Source of the DNA: JBLMXQ01 sp050257855
GTDB taxonomy: Bacteria > Acidobacteriota > Vicinamibacteria > Vicinamibacterales > CAVVIG01
Length of the DNA stretch: 64,000 nt
Assembly (NCBI GenBank): GCA_050257855.1
Contig: JBLMXQ010000080.1
Coordinates: 62,001-126,000, forward strand
Direction: 5' to 3'
The notes beneath the pieces were generated by a model that did not search any database, was not told where the DNA came from, and worked only from the letters and a program-made list of their open reading frames with translations. Each line of letters begins with the position of its first letter. The first letter of the stretch is position 1. A program made the position numbers and the translations under genes. This document shows, piece after piece, positions 9,502 to 17,699 of the stretch.

Positions 9502-9744
9502 CTACTTCTTCGTCTTGGCGTGCGCCTCGATGTACTCGACCGCCTCTTTCACGCGGGTGATCTTCTCGGCGTCGTCGTCTGGAATCTCGATGCCGAACTC
9601 CTCCTCGAACGCCATCACCAGTTCGACGGTGTCGAGGGAGTCGGCGCCGAGGTCGTCGACGAACGATGCATCGGGCGTGACCTCCTCTTCGTCGACCCCG
9701 AGCTGCTCCACGATGATGCTCTTGACCTTGTCGGCTACCGCCAT
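9502..9744 (-). CDS. acpP: Acyl carrier protein
   Basis: An 80-residue acidic ACP carrying growing acyl chains on 4'-phosphopantetheine. The attachment Ser is residue 36 in DLGADSLDTVEL, the family signature. The helix II region DTVELVMAFEEEFGIEIPD is canonical. The start at MAVADKV is set by a strong AGGAGG six bases upstream, so a longer in-frame reading is not used. The C-terminus ends in a Lys-rich KTKK tail. It sits between fabG and fabF. The 128-base spacer to fabG holds a repeat of ATCTGGT words. Confidence 0.97.
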   Translation of the reverse strand: MAVADKVKSIIVEQLGVDEEEVTPDASFVDDLGADSLDTVELVMAFEEEFGIEIPDDDAEKITRVKEAVEYIEAHAKTKK

Positions 9745-9781
9745 TCCATCCTCCTGAACGAAATCGTGAATCCGGTCATTG

Positions 9782-9862
9782 GGGCATCTGGTGATCTGGT
9801 CGTTGATGGGGTCGTGCGGATATCGGCGCCCAATCGTCAAGTCACCAGATGACCAGATGCCC
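9782..9862. repeat. Inverted ATCTGGT-word repeat in fabG-acpP spacer
   Basis: GGGCATCTGGT at 9782-9792 is the exact reverse complement of ACCAGATGCCC at 9852-9862. Inside each arm the word ATCTGGT (or ACCAGAT) occurs a second time about 8 bases away. The 59-base centre is unremarkable. In the transcript the arms could pair as a long hairpin between fabG and acpP, perhaps separating mRNA segments of different abundance. This belongs to the same kind of short-word array found elsewhere in the window. Confidence 0.6.
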
Positions 9863-9872
9863 GAATTCACCG

Positions 9873-10613
9873 CTACATGTACATCCCGCCGTTGACGGCC
9901 AGCACGTGACCAGTAATATACGCCGCCTCGTCGGACGCAAGGAAGCACACCGCGGCAGCGACGTCGTCCGGCGTCCCGAGACGACCGAGCGGGATCAGCG
10001 ACGCCCAGTCGCCGTGCGCCTTTTCGCTGATCGCCCGCGTCATGTCGGTGTCGATCATGCCCGGCGCCACGACGTTGACCGTGATCCCGCGCGAGGCCAC
10101 CTCGCGCGCGAGCGACTTGGCGAAGCCGATCAGGCCCGCCTTCGACGCGGCGTAATTCGCCTGTCCCGCATTCCCCGTCTGCCCCACCACGGAGCCGATC
10201 GCGATGACGCGGCCGCCGCGCTGCCGCAGCATCGGGCGCATCGCCGCCTGCGCGAGCGTGAAGGCGGCGGTCAGGTTCGTCGCCAGAACGAGGTCCCAGT
10301 CGTCGCGCTTCATGCGCATCAGCAGCTGGTCACGTGCAATGCCCGCGTTGCTGACGACGATGTCCAGCCGTCCGTGGCGCTCGACGACGCCGGCAGGCAG
10401 CGCCTCGAGCGCGTCGCGATCGGTGACGTCCACGCCGATCGCCTCCGCGCGTCCCCCCGCCGCCGCGATGCGGGCCGCGGTCTCCTCGGCGTTGGTACCG
10501 CGCGCCGCCGCAATCACCGTCGCGCCCTGGACCGCCAGCCGCTCGGCAATCGCGCGCCCGATGCCTCGCGACGCACCCGTCACGAGCGCCACTTTTCCGG
10601 TGAGCTCGAACAT
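9873..10613 (-). CDS. fabG: 3-oxoacyl-ACP reductase
   Basis: A 246-residue short-chain dehydrogenase that performs the NADPH-dependent reduction of beta-ketoacyl-ACP. The cofactor motif TGASRGIGRAIA is at residues 13-24. NAG follows near residue 88, and the catalytic Tyr and Lys lie in NYAASKAG near 151-158. The C-terminal ITGHVLAVNGGMYM ending is typical of FabG. It lies 11 bases downstream of fabD and upstream of acpP, so the fab genes run as an operon. Length and neighbours separate it from the many other SDR enzymes. Confidence 0.97.
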   Translation of the reverse strand: MFELTGKVALVTGASRGIGRAIAERLAVQGATVIAAARGTNAEETAARIAAAGGRAEAIGVDVTDRDALEALPAGVVERHGRLDIVVSNAGIARDQLLMRMKRDDWDLVLATNLTAAFTLAQAAMRPMLRQRGGRVIAIGSVVGQTGNAGQANYAASKAGLIGFAKSLAREVASRGITVNVVAPGMIDTDMTRAISEKAHGDWASLIPLGRLGTPDDVAAAVCFLASDEAAYITGHVLAVNGGMYM

Positions 10614-10624
10614 GTGAAGTCGTA

Positions 10625-11560
10625 TCAGCGCGCGATCAGGGGCTCCAGGGCCGCCAGATCGTCAGGGGTGCCGAAGCTCAGGACCGTCGCCTCGCGGTGG
10701 ATCTTGCGGACCAGTCCGCTCAAGACCGTGCCCGGGCCTACCTCAACATACGTTGTGACGCCTTCCGACGCAAGGCGCTCGACGACCGCCTGCCAGAGGA
10801 CCGGCGCCGACACCTGTGCGACGAGCGCTTCGATGGCCCCGGCGGCGTCGGTCCGCGGCCGGGCGTCGACGTTCACGACAACGGGGACGCGCGGCGTCGC
10901 CGTGGCCAGCGCCCGGAGCTCGGGCGCCAGGCGCTCCTGGGCCGGCCGCATCAGCGCGCAGTGGAACGGGGCGCTCACCGGCAGCGGCAGGACCCGCCTG
11001 GCACCGAGCGCCCTGGCGCGTTCGCCGGCCCGCGCCACGGCATCTTTCGATCCGGCGATCACAATCTGGCCGGCGCCGTTCAGGTTCGCGGGGCCGACGA
11101 CTTCGCCCTGCGCCGCCTCCTCGCACGCCTGCGCCACGACGGCTGCATCGAGGCCGAGGATCGCCGCCATGGCGCCGGTCCCGACCGGCACGGCCTCCTG
11201 CATGTAGCGGCCGCGCCGCCGCACGATCCGCAGCGCATCGGCGAAGGCGAACGTGCCGGCGGCGACGTTGGCCGAGTACTCGCCGAGACTGTGCCCGGCG
11301 ACCAGCGCCGGCTCGAGGCCACGCGAGGCGAGCAGGCGGTACGCCGCAATGCTGACCGCCAGGATGGCCGGCTGCGCGTTCTCCGTCAGCGTCAGCCGCT
11401 CGTCCGGCCCATCGAAAATGACGCGGCTCAACGGCTCGCCGAGCGCGGCGTCCGCCTCGGCGAAGGTGTCGCGGCAGATGGGAAACGCATCGGCGAGCGC
11501 CTTGCCCATCCCGACTCGCTGCGATCCCTGTCCTGGAAAGATGAATGCCAGCATGGTCAC
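10625..11560 (-). CDS. fabD: Malonyl-CoA:ACP transacylase
   Basis: A 311-residue enzyme that moves malonate from CoA to ACP. FIFPGQGSQ marks the N-terminus. The nucleophile Ser is in GHSLGEYSA, the partner His in SAPFHCALM, and the Arg lies between them. I use GTG at 11560 because it overlaps the plsX stop as GTGA; an ATG two codons later is an alternative and neither has a clear Shine-Dalgarno sequence. In many bacteria fabH lies between plsX and fabD; here the two genes touch, so fabH must be elsewhere or replaced. Confidence 0.95.
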   Translation of the reverse strand: MTMLAFIFPGQGSQRVGMGKALADAFPICRDTFAEADAALGEPLSRVIFDGPDERLTLTENAQPAILAVSIAAYRLLASRGLEPALVAGHSLGEYSANVAAGTFAFADALRIVRRRGRYMQEAVPVGTGAMAAILGLDAAVVAQACEEAAQGEVVGPANLNGAGQIVIAGSKDAVARAGERARALGARRVLPLPVSAPFHCALMRPAQERLAPELRALATATPRVPVVVNVDARPRTDAAGAIEALVAQVSAPVLWQAVVERLASEGVTTYVEVGPGTVLSGLVRKIHREATVLSFGTPDDLAALEPLIAR

Positions 11561-12561
11561 GCCGGCTCGGCGGCCGCGATCTCCTGCTCGACGCGCTCGA
11601 CGAAGCGGCTGGCGGCGAACCGGTACGCCATCGCGACGGCGTTCCGCACGGCCTTCGCGCTCGAGCGTCCGTGGCCGACGATCGCGACGCCGGCCACTCC
11701 GACGAGCGGCGCGCCGCCGTACTCGGAGTAATCCACGCGGCGCCGGAAGTGGCGCAGCGCGCGGCGCGTCAGCAGCGATCCGACGCGCATCGTGAACGTG
11801 CTCGACAGCTCCTCGCGCAGCAGCGACTCGACGACGTCCACGAGCCCTTCGCTGATCTTCAGCGCCACGTTGCCGGTGAAGCCGTCGCAGACGATCACAT
11901 CGGCGTCGCCGTTGTAGACGTCGCGCGCCTCGACGTTGCCGATGAACGCGAGCGGCGAGGCTTTCAGCAGCTGGTGCGCCTCGCGCGTCAGCTCGTTCCC
12001 CTTCGTCTCTTCCTGGCCGATGGAGAGCAGGCCGACGCGCGGGGACGGCACTCCGAACACCAGCCGGGAGTAGACGCTGCCCATCACGGCGAACTGCAGC
12101 AGGTGCTGGGGCCGGCACTCGACGCTCGCGCCGACGTCGAGCAGCACGGCGGGACGGCGGCGGGTCGGGACGGCGGCGGCGAGCGCCGGTCGATCCACGC
12201 CTGGCAGCATGCCGAAGGCGGCGTGCGCCGCCATGACCGTCGCGCCGGTGTGGCCGGCGCTGAACAGCGCCTCGGCCCCGCCGCGCGCGACGAGGCCGGC
12301 GGCCACGCGAATCGACGCGTGCGGCTTGCGCCGGAGCGCCAAAGACGGCGCCTCCGCCATCAGCACCACGTCAGGCGCCTCGACGATGCGGACACGGCTG
12401 CGGTCGACGTCGGGATATCGGGCGAGCTCGCCTTCGAGCGTCGCCGTCGGGCCGACCAGCGTCACGCCGAGGTCGAAATGGCGCGCCGCGGCCAGCGCGC
12501 CGTCAACGACCGGGCGCGGCCCCTCGTCGCCGCCCATGGCATCGACCGCGATGCGGACCAT
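11557..12561 (-). CDS. plsX: Phosphate acyltransferase PlsX
   Basis: A 334-residue enzyme that converts acyl-ACP to acyl-phosphate, the first step of phospholipid synthesis via PlsY. The start MVRIAVDAMGGDEGP is the family N-terminus. FSAGHTGATVMAA, LLSIGQEETKGNEL, FIGNVEARD and CDGFTGNVALK are all family blocks. It follows rpmF by 11 bases, the conserved yceD-rpmF-plsX-fab order found across bacteria. An ATG start with this N-terminus excludes a longer reading through rpmF. Confidence 0.97.
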   Translation of the reverse strand: MVRIAVDAMGGDEGPRPVVDGALAAARHFDLGVTLVGPTATLEGELARYPDVDRSRVRIVEAPDVVLMAEAPSLALRRKPHASIRVAAGLVARGGAEALFSAGHTGATVMAAHAAFGMLPGVDRPALAAAVPTRRRPAVLLDVGASVECRPQHLLQFAVMGSVYSRLVFGVPSPRVGLLSIGQEETKGNELTREAHQLLKASPLAFIGNVEARDVYNGDADVIVCDGFTGNVALKISEGLVDVVESLLREELSSTFTMRVGSLLTRRALRHFRRRVDYSEYGGAPLVGVAGVAIVGHGRSSAKAVRNAVAMAYRFAASRFVERVEQEIAAAEPA

Positions 12562-12572
12562 TCGGCGGCGCG

Positions 12573-12755
12573 CTATTCTTCTTCGACGGCGCGGGCCTGC
12601 CGGCCCCGGTAGTACCCGCAGTTCGGGCAGATGCGGTGCGGCGGCTTCGGCTCGTGGCAGTGCGGGCACTCGCTGAGGCCGACGCCGCTGAGCGCGTCGT
12701 GCGTCCGCCGCTTGGCGGTCCGCGTCTTGGAATGACGTCGTTTTGGATTCGGCAT
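12573..12755 (-). CDS. rpmF: 50S ribosomal protein L32
   Basis: A 60-residue ribosomal protein L32. It begins MPNPKRRHSKTRTAKRR, the basic N-terminus of the family. It has a zinc-binding CPHC...CPNCGYY ribbon with four cysteines (a C+ form). The acidic C-terminus is ordinary. It lies between the DUF177/YceD gene and plsX, the conserved arrangement that couples ribosome and membrane lipid genes. Confidence 0.97.
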   Translation of the reverse strand: MPNPKRRHSKTRTAKRRTHDALSGVGLSECPHCHEPKPPHRICPNCGYYRGRQARAVEEE

Positions 12756-12761
12756 GGGTCG

Positions 12762-13298
12762 TCAGTGTCCTTTGCGGGGCGACTGTTCCTTCAAGGCCTC
12801 GAGCGCCGCGAGCCGCGGATCCTGCCACTCGCGCCGGCAGTCGCACGATCCGCGATTGAGGTTCGTGCCGCACACGGGGCACAGCCCGTGACAGGCCTCG
12901 CTGCAGAGCGGCTTCATCGGCAGCGACAGCAGGAACTGTTCCCGCATCAGCTGACCGAGATCGATCGTCTCGTCTTCGTAGAACGCGTCCGACAGGTCGT
13001 CGTCCTGGAGCTCCCGTTCGCCGGCGCCGGCATTGGCCGTCTGCGGATGGTACCGCAGGTCGAACGAAGCATCGACCGGCCGGACGAACGGCTCGAGGCA
13101 TCGGCTGCACGTCAGCTCCAGCGTGGTCGTCACGCGGCCGACCAGCCGGTACTGGTCCTTGTCCTTGTGCAGGTCGAAGACCAGCGACACGGGCGCGGCG
13201 ACCGTGAACGTCTCGCGATCCCCGGCGAACGCCTCGGGCGCGTACGCTTTCTCGTAGTGCTCATGCGCCGTCCTGATGCGGGAAAGATCGAGAAACAT
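12762..13298 (-). CDS. YceD/DUF177 family protein
   Basis: A 178-residue DUF177 protein, recognised by the ELTCSRCLEPF block near residue 65 and by the C-terminal CPVCGTNLN.GSC.C cluster. Family members lie next to rpmF, and in plants and bacteria they have been linked to 23S rRNA processing; the precise role here is inferred. A GAGAGG Shine-Dalgarno sequence precedes the MFLDLSR start, which is preferred over longer upstream starts that would overlap the divergent lipoprotein gene. Only about 25 bases separate this start from the GTG of the divergent gene, so one or both promoters must lie inside coding DNA. Confidence 0.9.
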   Translation of the reverse strand: MFLDLSRIRTAHEHYEKAYAPEAFAGDRETFTVAAPVSLVFDLHKDKDQYRLVGRVTTTLELTCSRCLEPFVRPVDASFDLRYHPQTANAGAGERELQDDDLSDAFYEDETIDLGQLMREQFLLSLPMKPLCSEACHGLCPVCGTNLNRGSCDCRREWQDPRLAALEALKEQSPRKGH

Positions 13299-13323
13299 GA
13301 ACCTCTCAATATACCATAGGGAT

Positions 13324-15102
13324 GTGAAACCGCCCTCGACTTCGACCCCCGTCCCCTTCGCCCGTTTCCTCGCCTTTTGCGCGGCGGCAGCCCTGCTCGC
13401 GGCGTGCGGCAGCCCGGCCGCGCCGCCGCCGAAGGCGGCGCCCGGTTCGGGCGACGCGGCGTTCACGGAGCTGGCACACCGGGTGATCGCCGACCACCTG
13501 CGGCGCAACCCGAGCTTCGCCACGGCGCTCGGCGTCCACGACTACGACAGCGACCTCGAGGACTCGAGCCAGGCGGCCATCGCGGCCGAGTCGCAGTCGT
13601 TCAAGGACTTCCGCAGCCAGGTGGCGGCCGTCGACCCGGCCACGCTGACGCCCGCAGTCGATCTCGATCGCGAGCAGCTGCTGCGCGCGCTCGACGCCGG
13701 CATCCTCGCCGACGACGTCATCCGGATGTGGGCGAAGAACCCGGACACGTACAGCGGGGGAATCACGAACGCCGCCTACGTGATCATGAAGCGCTCGTAC
13801 GCGCCGCCCGCAGACCGGCTGAAGGCGCTCGTCGCGCGCGAGCGCAAGATGCCTGGCGCGCTCGCCGAGGCGCGGCGCAATCTCGACAACCCGCCCCGAA
13901 TCTACACCGAGATCGCGATCGAGCAGATCGACGGGAACATCGGCTTCTTCCGCAACGACGTGCCGGCGGCGTTCAAGGACGTCACCGACCCGCGGCTCCG
14001 CTCCGACTTCGCGGCGAGCAACAAGGCCGTCGTCGACGCGCTCGCCGATTACAAGACGTATCTCCAGAAGACCCTGCTCCCGAAGTCGAACGGCAGCTTC
14101 GCCATCGGCGCGGACACGTACGGCAAGGCGCTCGAGGCGAACGAGATGATCGACCTGCCGCTCGATCGGCTGCTGGCCATCGCCGAAGCGGATCGGCAGA
14201 AGAACGAGACGGCGTTCCAGGAGACCGCCAAAACAATCGATCCCGGGAAAACGGCCGATGCGGTCCTGGCGTCGCTCCAGAAGGACCACCCGAAGGCGGG
14301 CGATCTGCTGAAGGTGACGCAGAACACGCTCGACTCGCTCCGCCAGTTCATCGTCGATCACCACATCGTGACCATCCCGCCGTCGCCGCCGGCCAGGGTC
14401 GAGGAAACGCCGCCGTTCATGCGGTCCACGACGTCGGCGTCGATGGACACGCCAGGCCCGTTCGAAAAGGGGCCGCTCGAGGCGTTCTACAACATGACGC
14501 TGCCCGACCCGCGCTGGAAGGCGGCCGAGCAGGCCGATTTCATGAGGCAGTGGTACGACGCGGCCATCGCGAACGTCTCGGTCCACGAGGTCTATCCCGG
14601 GCACTACCTGCAGTTCCTGTACGCGAAGAGCTTCCCGTCCGAGATACGTAAGGTGTACGGCGCCAACACGAACGTCGAGGGGTGGGCCCACTACTGCGAG
14701 CAGATGATGCTCGACGAGGGCTTCCACGCGGGCGAGCCGAAGTACCGGCTGGCGCAACTGCAGGACGCGCTGCTGCGCGACGTCCGGTTCATCGTCGGGA
14801 TCAGGCTGCACACGCAGGGGATGACGGTCGACGAGGCGACGAAGCTGTTCGAGACCGAAGGCCACCAGCCGCACCCGGTGGCGGTGTCGGAAGCCAAGCG
14901 CGGCACGGCCGATCCGCTCTACGGCTACTACACGATGGGCAAGCTGATGATCCTGAAGCTGCGAGACGACTACAAGGCGAAGCAGGGCGCCGCGTACACG
15001 CTCCAGGGCTTCCACGACGCGTTCATCAGGCTGGGGCCGCTGCCGCTGCCGCTGATTCGCAAGGCGATGCTGGGGGAAGGGGACACGGGCAGTCTCTTCT
15101 AA
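13324..15102 (+). CDS. DUF885 family lipoprotein, putative metallopeptidase-like
   Basis: A 592-residue DUF885 protein with an N-terminal lipoprotein signal (hydrophobic FLAFCAAAALLAAC, lipobox LAAC), so it is probably anchored in a membrane and faces the periplasm. The family block HEVYPGHYLQ near residue 424 gives a His-Glu-His set like that of metallopeptidases. A WAHYCEQMMLDEG block follows, as in DUF885. The family's reaction is not well established. The start is GTG at 13324; an ATG nine codons upstream would add MNLSIYHRD before the signal peptide. It is alone on the plus strand, convergent with the dGTPase gene. Confidence 0.88.
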   Translation: MKPPSTSTPVPFARFLAFCAAAALLAACGSPAAPPPKAAPGSGDAAFTELAHRVIADHLRRNPSFATALGVHDYDSDLEDSSQAAIAAESQSFKDFRSQVAAVDPATLTPAVDLDREQLLRALDAGILADDVIRMWAKNPDTYSGGITNAAYVIMKRSYAPPADRLKALVARERKMPGALAEARRNLDNPPRIYTEIAIEQIDGNIGFFRNDVPAAFKDVTDPRLRSDFAASNKAVVDALADYKTYLQKTLLPKSNGSFAIGADTYGKALEANEMIDLPLDRLLAIAEADRQKNETAFQETAKTIDPGKTADAVLASLQKDHPKAGDLLKVTQNTLDSLRQFIVDHHIVTIPPSPPARVEETPPFMRSTTSASMDTPGPFEKGPLEAFYNMTLPDPRWKAAEQADFMRQWYDAAIANVSVHEVYPGHYLQFLYAKSFPSEIRKVYGANTNVEGWAHYCEQMMLDEGFHAGEPKYRLAQLQDALLRDVRFIVGIRLHTQGMTVDEATKLFETEGHQPHPVAVSEAKRGTADPLYGYYTMGKLMILKLRDDYKAKQGAAYTLQGFHDAFIRLGPLPLPLIRKAMLGEGDTGSLF

Positions 15103-15104
15103 TC

Positions 15105-15131
15105 ACCACAAGGACACAAAGGATACAAGGG
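15105..15131 (+). repeat. CACAAAGGA-type 9-nt word array
   Basis: Three imperfect 9-nt words (CACAAGGA, CACAAAGGA, TACAAGG) begin two bases after the DUF885 stop codon. Similar arrays occur at 26321-26356, 29358-29382 and 41760-41786, and inside the 3' end of nusB. The AT-richer composition stands out against the surrounding DNA. Confidence 0.6.
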
Positions 15132-15153
15132 GCCACGACCGCAGGACCTGCGC

Positions 15154-15169
15154 CGACGAGGACTCGTCG
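15154..15169. terminator. Short palindrome between convergent genes
   Basis: CGACGAG-GA-CTCGTCG forms a 7-bp stem with a very short loop in the gap between convergent DUF885 and dGTPase genes. There is no T-run on either side, so termination is only a possibility. Confidence 0.25.
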
Positions 15170-15233
15170 CCGGACACTGGGTGGGGGCTGTTCGCGGACA
15201 GGACCGCCCAAAGTCAATCGTCGAAACGCACTG

Positions 15234-16271
15234 TCAGTCAATCGCCCACGGCTTCGGGATGAACAGCTGCTCGAACAGCCGGATGGCGTAGCGATCGGTC
15301 ATCCCGGCGAGGAAGTCGCGGACGGCGGCGTCGAGCCCCTCTTCTTCCACCGTGCGCGCGTCCAGGAACTCGTCCGGCCGATCCCGGAGCTTCCCCCACA
15401 GCCCGCTCAGGACGTCGGACGCCTTGCGGAACTCCGCCGTAGCGGTCTCGTTCTCGTACACCGCGTGGAACAGGTAGCTGCGCAGCGCGAGCACCGCGGT
15501 GAGCACCGGCTGGCTCATGCGGATCTCCGTGAGTCCCCCGGCGAGCGTCTCGGTGACCACGTCCTTCACCATTGCCCCGATCCGGGCGGACGAGGAGCCG
15601 CCGAGGACGCGGATCGCATCGGCGGGAAGATCGTCGGTCGTCAGCAGCTCGGCCCGGATCGCGTCGTCGATGTCGTGGTTCACGTAGGCGATGAGATCCG
15701 CCACCCGCATGATCTGCCCCTCGATCGTGCTCGCGCGCAGGTGCGGGGGCATGCCGACCGGCGCGCCCGACTTCCCCTTCGAGTGCTTCGCGATGCCGTC
15801 ACGGACCTCCCAGGTGAGGTTCAGGCCGCGGCCGTCGTTCTCGAGGCGATCGACGATTCGCAGGCTCTGCTCGTAGTGGTTGAATCCCCCCGGCATGAGC
15901 TGATGGATGACGCGCTCGCCGGCGTGGCCGAAGGGCGTGTGTCCGAGGTCGTGGCCGAGCGCGATGGCCTCGGTCAGCTCTTCGTGCAGGCGCAGGACCT
16001 TCGCGATGGTCCGCGCGATCTGCGACACCTCGAGCGTGTGCGTGAGGCGCGTGCGATAGTGGTCGCCGCGCGGCGCCAGGAACACCTGCGTCTTGTGCTT
16101 CAGGCGGCGGAACGCCTTGCAGTGGACGATGCGGTCGCGGTCGCGCTGGAACGCCGGCCGGACGTCGTCTTCCCGTTCGGGCCGGAGGCGTCCGCGGGAC
16201 TCCGCGCTCCTGGCAGCCTGCGGCGCGAGGATGTCGCGCTCGCGCTGTTCGAGCTGTTCGCGGATGGTCAC
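15234..16271 (-). CDS. dgt: dGTPase-like HD-domain triphosphohydrolase
   Basis: A 345-residue HD-superfamily protein of the dGTPase-like group (type 2), which hydrolyses dNTPs to deoxynucleosides and triphosphate. The N-terminus has DRDRIVHCKAFRRLKHKTQVF. The metal site is visible as RTRLTHTLEVSQIAR, then GHDLGHTPFGHAGE, then the later Asp in VADLIAYVNHDIDDA. The start is GTG in a GTGA overlap with the deoB stop, so nucleotide salvage (deoB) and dNTP control are coupled. Typical type 2 proteins are 330-400 residues, which agrees. Confidence 0.92.
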   Translation of the reverse strand: MTIREQLEQRERDILAPQAARSAESRGRLRPEREDDVRPAFQRDRDRIVHCKAFRRLKHKTQVFLAPRGDHYRTRLTHTLEVSQIARTIAKVLRLHEELTEAIALGHDLGHTPFGHAGERVIHQLMPGGFNHYEQSLRIVDRLENDGRGLNLTWEVRDGIAKHSKGKSGAPVGMPPHLRASTIEGQIMRVADLIAYVNHDIDDAIRAELLTTDDLPADAIRVLGGSSSARIGAMVKDVVTETLAGGLTEIRMSQPVLTAVLALRSYLFHAVYENETATAEFRKASDVLSGLWGKLRDRPDEFLDARTVEEEGLDAAVRDFLAGMTDRYAIRLFEQLFIPKPWAID

Positions 16272-17449
16272 GTCGTGATGTCGGAGAGAAAGCTCGTGCC
16301 GTGCGCCAGACGGCCGACCCCGAACAGCTCCGCGAGCGTCTGGCCGAGGTCCGCGAACGTCCGGCGCGTGCCGATGTCGGCGCCGGTGCGGACGCGGGCG
16401 CCGGTCGCGAGCACCGGCACGTACTCGCGCGAATGATCCGTGCTCGGCGTCGTCGGGTCGTTGCCGTGATCGGCCGTCACGACCAGCAGGTCGTCGGCAC
16501 GGAGCCGCGTCAGGACGCCCGCGAGCCGCTCGTCGAACCGCTCGAGATTCATCGCGTAGCCTGCCACGTCGTTGCGATGGCCGAACTGCGTGTCGAAGTC
16601 CACGAGATTCACGAAGATGAGCCCGCAATCGACCGACGACATCCGCTCCTCGAGCCGGGTCATGCCCTCGGCGTCGCTCACCGTATGAACTGGATCGGTA
16701 ATGCCGCGCGCGGCGAACAGGTCCTCTATCTTGCCGATCGCGACGACCGGCAGGCCGGCCGCCTTCACCCGGTCGAGCAGCGTTTCGCCCGAGGGCGGCA
16801 GCGCGTAGTCGCGGCGGCTGGCCGTCCGCTTGAACCGGCCGGGCGTCCCGACGAACGGCCGCGCGATGACACGGCCGACGCCGAGCCCCTCGCCGACCAG
16901 CTCGTACGCGATCTCGCACGCACGATAGAGCTCCGGCACGGGAACGACGTCCTCGTGCGCGGCGATCTGGAAAACGCTGTCGGCGGAGGTGTAGACGATG
17001 AGCGCGCCCGTCCGCAGGTGCTCGGGTCCGAGTTCCTCGATGATCGCCGTTCCCGATGCCGCCTTGTTGCCGATCACGCCGCGCCCGGTGCGGCGTGCGA
17101 ACTCGCCAATCACATCGGCGGCGAAGCCGTGCGGAAACACCGGAAACGGACGATCGAGCACGATGCCCATCATCTCCCAGTGTCCCGTGACCGAGTCCTT
17201 CCCTGCCGAGGCCTCCGCCATGCGGCCGAAGGCCGCGCCCGGGGCGGCCGGCGGCGGATCGCCGCCGATGGCGGCCACGCGCGCAAGGCCGAGCGAGCGC
17301 AGGGTCGGCACCCGGAGCGCCACGCGCCGGGCGATGTTGCCGAGCGTATCGCTGCCGCGATCGCCGTACGCGTCGGCATCGGGCAATTCGCCGGCGCCGA
17401 CGCTGTCGAGGACGATGACAATCGCGCGCGCGAAGGACCTCGCCACCAC
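16268..17449 (-). CDS. deoB: Phosphopentomutase
   Basis: A 393-residue alkaline-phosphatase-superfamily enzyme that interconverts ribose/deoxyribose 1- and 5-phosphate. IVIVLDSVGAGELPDA at the start gives the metal-binding Asp. SDTLGNIAR and DSVTGHWEMMG are family blocks, the latter with the phosphorylated-Thr loop. The C-terminal metal set is VTADHGNDPTTPSTDHSREYVPVL. Length is normal. It links nucleoside phosphorolysis to the pentose pool. It begins four bases after the hfq stop. Confidence 0.96.
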   Translation of the reverse strand: MVARSFARAIVIVLDSVGAGELPDADAYGDRGSDTLGNIARRVALRVPTLRSLGLARVAAIGGDPPPAAPGAAFGRMAEASAGKDSVTGHWEMMGIVLDRPFPVFPHGFAADVIGEFARRTGRGVIGNKAASGTAIIEELGPEHLRTGALIVYTSADSVFQIAAHEDVVPVPELYRACEIAYELVGEGLGVGRVIARPFVGTPGRFKRTASRRDYALPPSGETLLDRVKAAGLPVVAIGKIEDLFAARGITDPVHTVSDAEGMTRLEERMSSVDCGLIFVNLVDFDTQFGHRNDVAGYAMNLERFDERLAGVLTRLRADDLLVVTADHGNDPTTPSTDHSREYVPVLATGARVRTGADIGTRRTFADLGQTLAELFGVGRLAHGTSFLSDITT

Positions 17450-17453
17450 GCGG

Positions 17454-17699
17454 CTACTGGTGGGAGAAGTAGTTGGAAACCGGCCGGGGCGTCTTGATGG
17501 CCGCGATCGCGTGCTTGAAAATCATGTGATCCGCGCCGGCGTGATCCACGACGACGGCGAAACGGTCGAAGTTCTTGATGCGGCCTTCGATCTCCGTGCC
17601 GTCCATCATCCGCAGGGTGATGATGAGCTTCTCGCGCCTGACGTAATTGAGGAAGACATCCTGGATATTGGCCGTCTTGGATTCGGACGCAGGGGCCAT
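17454..17699 (-). CDS. hfq: RNA chaperone Hfq
   Basis: An 81-residue Sm-fold protein. NIQDVFLNYVRREK is the N-terminal helix. LRMMDGTEIEGRIKNFDRFAVVV is the Sm1 region. MIFKHAIAAIKTPR is the Sm2 region, matching the YKHAIST motif of other Hfq proteins except that Phe replaces Tyr. There is no long C-terminal tail. Hfq hexamers help small RNAs pair with mRNAs. It follows miaA with a one-base TGATG stop/start overlap, the same miaA-hfq order as in enterobacteria. Confidence 0.95.
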   Translation of the reverse strand: MAPASESKTANIQDVFLNYVRREKLIITLRMMDGTEIEGRIKNFDRFAVVVDHAGADHMIFKHAIAAIKTPRPVSNYFSHQ

